NCBI GenBank assembly: GCA_015487825.1
Contig: WFOZ01000595.1
Coordinates: 1 to 5,569 of the forward strand
Direction: 5' to 3'
Source: Planctomycetaceae bacterium
Lineage (GTDB): Bacteria > Planctomycetota > Planctomycetia > Planctomycetales > Planctomycetaceae
DNA length: 5,569 nt
Part shown: positions 5,447 to 5,569 of the stretch, one piece after another
Layout: each line of letters opens with the position of its first letter
Position numbering within the stretch: the first letter of the stretch is position 1
Translations under genes and position numbers: made by a program
Notes under the pieces: model-generated
What the model was told of the DNA's origin: nothing
Seen by the model: only the letters and a program-made list of their open reading frames with translations
Database searches by the model: none

Positions 5447-5569
5447 TGATTCATCACAATCTGCATCGAAAGCGTTATCGCATTCCCAATCGATGGGGCG
5501 TGGTTGCGGTTGTTTTTCGGGTCTGTTTTTCGGTTTTTTTATTCTTGTTGGTACGGTTGCGATATTTCC
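5436..5569 (+). CDS. N-terminus of a membrane protein (partial), DUF3592-like
   Basis: A reading frame open to the end of the window, giving 44 residues. A polar, serine-rich start (SFDDSSQSASKALSHSQS) is followed by GRGCGC (21-26) and the beginning of a hydrophobic helix, FSGLFFGFFILVGTVAIF (27-44). A short Gly/Arg-rich stretch running straight into a Phe/Gly-rich helix is how I remember DUF3592 proteins of planctomycetes beginning, but the DUF3592 domain itself would lie beyond the window. The start overlaps the previous gene's end by 11 bases in another frame and has a good ribosome site, so the two were translated as an operon. Cys24 and Cys26 lie next to the helix and are not a lipobox, as they come before the hydrophobic segment. 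Identity as DUF3592 is an inference; that it is a membrane protein is firmer. Confidence 0.6.
   Translation, partial: MSFDDSSQSASKALSHSQSMGRGCGCFSGLFFGFFILVGTVAIF

Overview
The window (5,569 bp, moderate GC) looks like a piece of a planctomycete chromosome. This rests on remembered family resemblance, not a search. The supporting features are a DUF1570-type secreted metallopeptidase, a tandem of short membrane/β-domain proteins of the DUF3592-associated kind that planctomycetes carry in many copies, and short palindromic interspersed repeats between genes.

Layout. Positions 9-1358 (+) hold a complete phosphohexomutase of the GlmM/PMM type, the one housekeeping gene. Positions 1359-1680 form a 322-bp space between convergent genes, with no convincing gene but several palindromes, including a pair of 25-bp repeats in inverted orientation. 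On the minus strand, 4205-2694 encodes an exported HExxH peptidase of about 503 residues. It is followed after two bases by 2691-1681, a shortened alkaline-phosphatase/sulfatase-fold protein whose metal-site residues look largely lost. The two form a tightly coupled operon. Positions 4206-4387 are a divergent intergenic region with a strong hairpin and a second, partly deleted copy of one of the repeats.

From 4388 to the end (+) lie three small reading frames. The first is a two-helix membrane protein that stops just after its second helix. The second is a soluble β-rich domain that appears to begin where a membrane helix should precede it. The third is the start of a membrane protein that overlaps the second by 11 bases and runs off the window. 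The first two look like broken remnants of two related, larger membrane proteins, with about 150 bp of multiply stopped sequence between them.

How the genes relate. GlmM would make glucosamine-1-phosphate for UDP-GlcNAc and shows no link to the rest. The peptidase and pseudo-sulfatase are probably expressed together, but their substrate cannot be told from the sequence. The most notable points are the pseudo-enzyme coupled to a secreted peptidase, the decayed DUF3592-type cluster, and the nested palindromic repeats. I see no CRISPR array, tRNA, rRNA, transposase or phage gene.
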